In this document: one piece after another, positions 58,027 to 64,000 of the stretch
How the letters are laid out: every line of letters begins with the position of its first letter
Numbering within the stretch: position 1 is the stretch's first letter
Source: Capillidium heterosporum
Taxonomy: Eukaryota > Entomophthoromycota > Entomophthoromycetes > Entomophthorales > Capillidiaceae
Reading direction: 5' to 3'
Length of the DNA stretch: 64,000 nt
Assembly (NCBI GenBank): GCA_016630905.1
Contig: WBMQ01000004.1
Span: 310,001-374,000 of the forward strand
The notes under the pieces: generated by a model
Databases searched by the model: none
Seen by the model: the letters and a program-made list of their open reading frames with translations, nothing else
What the model was told of the DNA's origin: nothing
Position numbers and translations under genes: made by a program

Positions 58027-58326
58027 ATGCCCGAACAACCATCCAAAGCCAACTCTACCTTAAACAACTTGACCGGCGCCGTCAAGGAGAATGCCGGCTG
58101 GGCCACCGGAAACAAGTCCTTGGAAGCTGAAGGTAAAGCACAACGTGCTGGAGCTGAAGCCGAAAAACAAGCCGCCAAAACTCAAGGTTACGCTCAAGGT
58201 ACCAAGAACTCGGTAACCGGCAACGTTAAGGACACTGTTGGAAGCATGCTCGGTAACGAACAGATGCAGGCTGAAGGCAAGGCCACCAACCTCAAAGGTG
58301 AAGCCCAGAAGAAGATGAACTCATAA
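58027..58326 (+). CDS. CsbD-like stress protein, copy 1
   Basis: 99 residues made of two CsbD-like repeats: STLNNLTGAVKENAGWATGN with LEAEGKAQ, and VTGNVKDTVGSMLGNEQMQ with AEGKATNLKGEAQKK. Ala, Gly, Lys and Gln dominate and there is only one hydrophobic patch per repeat. In bacteria CsbD responds to general stress; fungal members are typically induced in stationary or stressed cells, and the function is unknown. Strong TATA (GGGGTATATAAAG) about 60 bases above the start, and C/G-ending codons suggest high expression. It forms a tandem pair with 59276-59572. Confidence 0.88.
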   Translation: MPEQPSKANSTLNNLTGAVKENAGWATGNKSLEAEGKAQRAGAEAEKQAAKTQGYAQGTKNSVTGNVKDTVGSMLGNEQMQAEGKATNLKGEAQKKMNS

Positions 58327-59275
58327 GCATTTGATAGTGTATTATTTATTAAATAAACATCTTTATAAATTAGTTTTGTTCATCCATATAAAATTTTGAT
58401 TATTACAAGTAGGCAGCAAACTTGAATGTTTGTACATTTTCAATAGCTTTTAAAGAATTCCTCTGAGGCTATCAATAGAAAGGAATTTTAAATATTATTG
58501 AACAAGCTTTGTTTAAAATATACATATACGTGTAAAGTCTATTATTTGAAGTGTAAAATTTTAGTAAAAGCCAATAGCTGATTCATCATAGCATTACAAA
58601 AGGAAGATATACCTACGCTATACTACTGATACCGAACAATACAAGTACAGTTGATTATTAAACGTAACTTCAAAATGCACAGTATGTTAAGCTAGCTATA
58701 TTGATCCACCTATAGTGTACTGAAATATGTATGGAGTTTATAAGATGCTAGTGCAAGAGCAAGTTAAAATAATTGATAGTAACAATGAAACATACATTCT
58801 AAATTTATAAATATTAAATCACCTACACCCTTAAAAGCTTAGCATACATATGTCTAGCTATTACAACTACATTTATTTGAACCGTATATACACAGCAAGA
58901 CTTTAACGAGATATACAAGCCATTTTATCAGCTTAGCTATCAGCTGTTACTTTGAGAACTCATCAATATTGATGTCAATTTGTCTCCACTCGTCATTACA
59001 ATTTTTGTGAAATTGGTGGTAATCTTGAATTCGTCATTCAACAGCCTATAGATTCACAAGATTAAATCTCATAGAGGTAAACTATTGGTTGGATGGATGA
59101 AGTCATCCACTTCAATATTAGGTTGGTTTGGAATAGGGAATAATGATTTCACATTTACTCATCAAAGCGCTATCCAAAAATACGTCACAGATGAAGTTAG
59201 TGTAGCAAAGTGTATAAAAGGTGGCAGGATATCTTCCTAAATCTTTACAAAACAAACAAGAAAACAATAGCCAAA
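58327..59275. other. intergenic
   Basis: AT-rich; AATAAA at 58352. GTGTATAAAAGG near 59207 is the promoter of the second CsbD gene. Confidence 0.5.
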
Positions 59276-59572
59276 ATGTCTGAACCATCAAAAATTAACT
59301 CTACCGTAAACAACTTAACTGGTGCCGTCAAAGAGAACGTTGGCTGGGCTCTCGGTAACAAGACTTTGGAAGCTGAAGGTAAAGCGCAACGTGTCGAAGC
59401 TGACGGCGAGTACAAGGCTGCTCAAGCGCAAGGTTACGCCGAAGGTACCTACGACAAGACTAAGGGAAGCTTAAAGGAGAATGTAGGGTCTGTCATTGGC
59501 AATGAACAGATGCAAGCTGAAGGCAAGGCTACCAATCTCAAAGGAGAAGCTCAGCAGAAGATCAACTCGTAA
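59276..59572 (+). CDS. CsbD-like stress protein, copy 2
   Basis: 98 residues from the Met at 59276; the frame opens at 59210, but MSEPSKINSTVNNLTG aligns with the start of copy 1. Two CsbD repeats (TVNNLTGAVKENVGWALGN; KGSLKENVGSVIGNEQMQ, then AEGKATNLKGEAQQK). It differs from copy 1 mainly in the linker, which is more acidic (VEADGEYKAAQAQ). Tandem duplicate with an independent TATA box, so the two copies may be induced separately. Confidence 0.88.
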   Translation: MSEPSKINSTVNNLTGAVKENVGWALGNKTLEAEGKAQRVEADGEYKAAQAQGYAEGTYDKTKGSLKENVGSVIGNEQMQAEGKATNLKGEAQQKINS

Positions 59573-59889
59573 TTTTGATTTTTCTCTAGCTTAATCTTAA
59601 TTAAATGTAATATACTTTTACCTTTGGTTTATCTATAGTTATTTTTATATGATGTATAAATTTTTTATAAATATTTAATATTTCTATAGTTTAAAGTATA
59701 TATAAGATAGGTTACAATCTCGTCATAATACTGAGAAAACTATGCTGGGGTCGATACATCCTCTGTAATTCGAAAACTATACCCTATAAGTATCACAATA
59801 CAAAATAATACAAATAAACACATATAGTCAAACTTGAATGTAATAAAATATCAAATCGATAGCACTTAGGTGCCATTTCAAGAGCAAAA

Positions 59890-60910
59890 ACGATATTTAT
59901 TTCAAATACGACTTACTGTTCTCTAACTACGCCGGTGACTTTACCCTTGAACCCCTAGAGTGGATCAAGTCGTAATCTGAAATCCAAAGCGTCGACAAGG
60001 ATTTAATTTATATTTTAAATTCCCTACAAACCGACACCCAGTGGGATTTAACTTGAGTTACCCAATGCATTAAATCAACTGTTGATGATATCAATAAATT
60101 CTAGTTTAACGAAAATTCGGGCAAAGGTGTTAACCTCTACATTTTAGATATAGGTATAAACTTAGCAAGGATTTTGAGGAATGAACTAGGTGGGATGAAA
60201 CGTTCACTTGATGCTCAGTAGACAAATGCATAAATGGACACAGTACGCATGCAGCCGTACTGACAGCTAGTCACAAATATGATATCACCAAGAAGGCCAA
60301 CTTAATAACTGTAAAAGTCGCCAATGACGGCAAAAAAGCCTACACTAGAGAGATTAAGATTAAAGTGAAATTCATCATCAAATACTAATCTAAGGAGGGG
60401 GAAATTATCAGACAAGATCATAAATTTGTTGGTAGATACTGTATTAGACAAATAGCTCAACGATACAGTCAAAAAACCGGTATATATAGGTGTACATGCT
60501 TGGTAGCCACTAGTAACCACAGTACTGATACCTGTAAATAGTACCCCATTTTTATATCTAAGGTAGTAACGGTTAGTGCCACTAGAAACTTTGATGAGTT
60601 CCATTGGAGGTCAAACTTGGGTAGCTGTGTGGAAATTTTTGCTTCAGGATATCACTTTTAATCAGCTTGGATTAGTTCCAACAATATTACAAGAATTCCT
60701 ATTGAAGCTTCAACGGCTTCACCCATCGTCGTTGGTGTTGTAATTGCTATGATTTTGGTGTAGAGGGGTGCATCACCTACCCCTAAGGTGCTTAGCAAGA
60801 AACTGTACGAGCAAGTTATTAAAAAAGTCATTACCAAGGTACTGGAAGATACGTCTAATCTTTTGGTTTATCAAGAGTACGCCACCACTTTTATTCAAAT
60901 AAATTTAAAT
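59890..60910 (+). pseudogene. subtilase pseudogene
   Basis: A decayed relative of the subtilase at 50726-51920. Recognisable in changing frames: LNSLQTDTQWDLT (mature N-terminus), NENSGKGVNLYILDIGIN around the catalytic Asp position, CINGHSTHAAVLTASHKYD around the His (altered), KKANLITVKVANDG, then after a large rearranged gap the Ser region EASTASPIVVGVVIAMI, and LSKKLYEQVIKKVITKV, then EDTSNLLVYQEYA at the end. The catalytic Ser context is lost, and about 300 bases in the middle (60300-60600) do not align. The signal and propeptide are barely visible. Clearly dead, from an older duplication. Confidence 0.75.
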
Positions 60911-61759
60911 TGATGCAGTATATCTATATATTTTATATTCAAATAATGCCGATTATAAGCAAATATTTGGATTAAATTCCTGTATACAAATGTGTATGTA
61001 CAAATAAAATACTCAACAAGTCTTTAAGATATATGTTTGTAAAAGTGGTGCTCCAAATCAAACTTTTTATAGACATGCATACTGAAAGCGACAAGCACTC
61101 CTGCTGGTCTTTACTCAACACTTCCTTTATAAAACTATTGGATCAACCTGCGGATAATTATAAAATGTAGGTAATAATTGAAAGTAACAAATCTATTAAT
61201 TAAGATATGTCTTAAAAGAAATCTAAATAGATTTGCTAACCGGAACATCTACCTTAATTTATAGCATAGATGCCTGGGTACCTATCATCTACCTAAACTT
61301 TCTTCTAGATGACTTGTCCTGCATATTTACAATAATCCAAGGTGACTTTACAGTAATATTCACTTTTAATTCTTTTGTGTCCCCAATTTGGTATAGTATC
61401 ATTTGAATGTCAAATTCAGGATTGACAACAGTTCTTAGATCAAGCAAATATTTTACGTTTGGAAGTTGGTACATATGTGAAATATAGGAAAACTGAAAAA
61501 ACTTAGTCATTAATTATAGTTGATGCAGTTTATACAAAGGTTAGATGAACTATAAATCTTCAAATCAATACTCTAAAACCCATGCCTGATGACTATCTAT
61601 ATAGAGCACCAACAGGAATTTAATACAATTTTCATCATTCAATTAGCTAATAACATCAATATAAATTATATAATGCTCTATGATAGCTTCCTATTATCAA
61701 AATAGTTTATTAAAATGCATGCTACCCAACCTATACCTCCTCTCTATCCTACTAAAAAA
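60911..61759. other. intergenic
   Basis: AT-rich. A minus-strand frame at 61289-61510 (ending VNITVKSPWIIVNMQ) faintly recalls family A exon 3, but the evidence is too weak for a call. Confidence 0.4.
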
Positions 61760-62077
61760 CTACTCGTGGGCGCTATAGTATCCTAAGCCGCTGTTGACTC
61801 CATCGAACTTGAAGTACTGGATGCGAGCCTCGGCGTTTTCCAACTCTTTGGATTTTGCCAAGTTTCCGCTCTTACCATTGGGATCAATATTTTGTAAATT
61901 GTCCCGATTGATCTGGGTTTTCAGTTTGGTGAGGAAATCGTCACTCATATCTGTATATTAGAAAGTCAATTAGTAGGCAAAGGTGGATGTTAAAATACCT
62001 TTAAGATCTTCGACTCTTGCTAAAACTGGGTTAAAAGTTAGGACTAGGGTACATAGGATTGTCAAGTAGAGTTTCAT
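61760..62077 (-). CDS. small secreted protein, unrecognised
   Basis: Exon 1 61999-62077 and exon 2 61760-61950, joined across a 48-base intron (AAAG|GTATTT..ACAG|AT); 89 residues. Signal peptide MKLYLTILCTLVLTFNPVLA. The mature part is charged and hydrophilic: RVEDLKDMSDDFLTKLKTQI, then NRDNLQNIDPNGKSGN, NAEARIQYFKFDGV and a Gly/Tyr-rich end GLGYYSAHE. No cysteine in the mature part and no known domain. Without the signal exon the second exon alone would start at a Met and look cytosolic. A TATA-like stretch (TTTTATAGATATAT) lies about 75 bases upstream. Confidence 0.7.
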
Positions 62078-63788
62078 TGTTGTATTGAGGCTGAAGTTAG
62101 AGCTTAAAATTTAAAATTTTATTGGAATGGACTTGCATCGGTACCTTTTATAGATATATTGTAGGTGCCTTGGTGTATATAATAGGACTAATAACCATTA
62201 AACCTTTAATTGAAGGAAGGATATTACTTTGACTGCCTATTAATTATATACCATTAGTTTGGGTGAAGCCTATGGTTCAAAATTTATTGTCATCCTTTCG
62301 AGAACCTCCAAGTGTTGGGGTGAATTTTAAGGGAATATGAGCTAAAAATTATAGAATGGCATACATTATAAAGTCAAATTAACTGAGATTTATGATTCAA
62401 TATAATACGACTATAGAATTTCAATGTATATAACTTTAGAGTTCATATTTGCACAAGCAATTTATGTAATTTGGCACTATAGTATAGATAAACGAAGCTG
62501 ATCCTCAATCAAACTTCAACTCTTCTAAAGAAGCTACCTTCCTCTACATCTACGATACACCTAGCTGCTTCCAAGTACATAGCCTATCTATAGTCGCTTT
62601 GAAATTCTAAATCTGTAGGCCTACAGATGCGATACTTTTGCTACAAATCTAAATATAGCATCTATAAAAAGGCTATTCAGTCTTGAGTTATACAAGTAAC
62701 ATAAAAGGTAGATACATGGAATGCAATTAGTAAAACTTATGCTGGTTTGTGTGTCAACATAAAATAGTTTATCCACACTTTACTTCATACCCTTAACTAT
62801 TAATAGAGTTCAATAGTTTCTATTTTTAATTCCTGACAAAGTAGGGTGAAATGATCCTTGAGCTGCAAAAGATTTAGTCCATTGGAAGTTTTTATGCCCA
62901 TTAAACCAATTGCACCGTAGGCTACTAAACTTTATAGCAGCTTTATTGGCCACTGTATTTTAAACCCCTCCTTTGAAGCCTTCAGGGTTTAGCAGCCTTT
63001 TCAAGGGTTAAAAATGATCATTCCATAAACTGGACTATATCCTACATCAGGGCAATTGCTAAATCGAATTGTACCTCGGCTATTTTTCTAATGTCGCAAG
63101 AGATGGAGACGAGCAAATTATTAAACAAGCAGTATCCTAATCTATCAATAGCTTATAAATTTAGCTCGCTATATTTAAATTGCAAATTCATTTAGCTTTA
63201 CCGATGATTCGAATCAACAACATAGTAAAAGCACATTACAATGGCTTATTATACGTTGATGTATACGACCCTACTAAGAGGTTTAATAGATTCTTCAAGT
63301 ACTTTAATCCGATATAACAAACGCTGATATAACTTTAAGTTAAAATTATCTTCAACTTATTATTAGACTTTTATGCAGCTAAAAATTGGTATACGCATCA
63401 TAGGATTCCTAGCTATACATCGCCTAAATAAGTATACTATCTACTCCGTGATCTTCGTAGAGTAGTAGGGCAAACTATCTATATAGCTATACATGTCATA
63501 CACTTGGTAGGGTATACAAGCTTTATAAATAACCGTACCTCAAATCGATCCTGTCTATTTTAAGGCCAATTCTTTACCATTTGGTCTAAAAGCTTTCTAA
63601 AAATAGCCTCAAAGTTGACAGGTGAATCGTAGCTGATTAATCCTCTTTTTCATACATCACATATAGGTCAAGGGAATGACATGCAATGAAAACTAATGTA
63701 AGCTTACGAAGGCTTAGAAAATAGTGTATATATAGTAGACTTGAAGTCACCAAAACTCAACAATTACCAACAAAACATCAATTCAAAT
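62078..63788. other. intergenic, AT-rich
   Basis: No supported gene in 1.7 kb. Around 63200-63300 a short frame (IRINNIVKAHYNGLLYVDVY) looks protein-like but soon breaks, and may be gene debris. A TATATATAG box near 63728 is the promoter of the last gene. Confidence 0.4.
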
Positions 63789-64000
63789 ATGCTATCTGCC
63801 AAAACCCTACTTAGCGTAACTTTACTATCGTTTGCCGTTGCTCAAAATACTGGCAATGCTTCTTACAACACCGACTCTACTGGTAAACCCAACTGCTTCC
63901 AATTCAAAGACTAACTTTTTCCAAAAGGTTTCGGAAAGTGCTCGCTACCAGGTGGCACCTACCCCAAGTGGACCTCAGTTGGCCCGGCCACCTTTGCCGG
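63789..64000 (+). CDS. start of a secreted-protein gene with an in-frame TAA, cut by window end
   Basis: Signal peptide MLSAKTLLSVTLLSFAVAQ, then NTGNASYNTDSTGKPNCFQF and KD, then TAA at codon 42 (63912-63914). The same frame stays open to the window end: LFPKGFGKCSLPGGTYPKWT, then SVGPATFAG. Here codons mostly end in C or G, as in highly expressed genes of this window, so frame 0 looks coding beyond the stop. The +1 frame is also open over the same stretch, but its product (NFFQKVSESARYQVAPTPSG) looks less natural. It could be a pseudogene, a sequence error, read-through, or a frame change. The protein family cannot be told from this fragment. Confidence 0.5.

Noticed and set aside
60302-60604. 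100-residue minus-strand frame
   Set aside because: Antisense to the subtilase pseudogene and without domain.
1-64000. tRNA, rRNA, CRISPR arrays, telomeric repeats
   Set aside because: Scanned by eye for T-loop motifs and spaced repeats; none convincing. A covariance-model search would be needed to exclude tRNAs.

Overview
This window looks like nuclear DNA of an AT-rich fungus with many short spliceosomal introns (about 34-62 bases, 97 in the ribosomal protein gene; GT..AG, often with a CTAAC/ACTAAC-like branch site). Fungal hallmarks include an aspartokinase of the Hom3 type, a Coy1/CASP Golgi protein, a cAMP-receptor-like GPCR, a proteinase K-like subtilase and CsbD-like proteins. An early-diverging fungus (Zoopagomycota-like) is my best guess, but the sequence alone does not prove the lineage. 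I saw no tRNA, rRNA or CRISPR array.

Layout. 1-1500: decayed 3' part of a Ty3/Gypsy element. 1550-1687: small membrane protein. 2216-6573: a large Ser/Pro-rich coiled-coil protein whose reading frame moves by +1 seven or eight times. 7366-8731: calreticulin. 10127-10641: ribosomal protein eL42. 12150-14845: tandem family of tiny secreted cationic peptides, three intact and one broken. 18750-19906: GPCR. 20680-23440: first copies of a three-exon small-protein family (called family A here) and a zinc-finger relic. 23680-26216: METTL21-like methyltransferase, convergent with mitochondrial beta-ketoacyl-ACP synthase. 26305-27907: class I histone deacetylase. 28531-35484: a 94-residue acidic protein, three intact family A genes and an intact C2H2 zinc-finger gene. 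36572-38176: aspartokinase. 39383-41017: LRR protein. 42952-44470: GH13 alpha-amylase. 45485-46250: relics of family A and the zinc finger. 46511-48631 and 48870-50483: divergent CASP/Coy1 and Nbs1. 50726-51920: subtilase. 53250-54830: another family A/zinc-finger relic pair. 56471-62077: CAP protein, two CsbD-like genes, a subtilase pseudogene and a small secreted protein. 63789-end: start of a secreted-protein gene cut by the window edge.

Two features deserve attention. (1) A divergent pair, family A small protein plus C2H2 zinc-finger gene, recurs at least four times in 34 kb, complete in one place and decayed in others. It looks like an unnamed, rapidly turning-over module. (2) Four otherwise ordinary genes (the coiled-coil gene, CASP, amylase, subtilase) each need a +1 reading-frame change; I count 10-11 changes, all +1 and none -1. 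This is either a systematic one-base-insertion artefact, insertion-biased decay, or genuine +1 recoding. The CASP and amylase sites are narrow enough to test.
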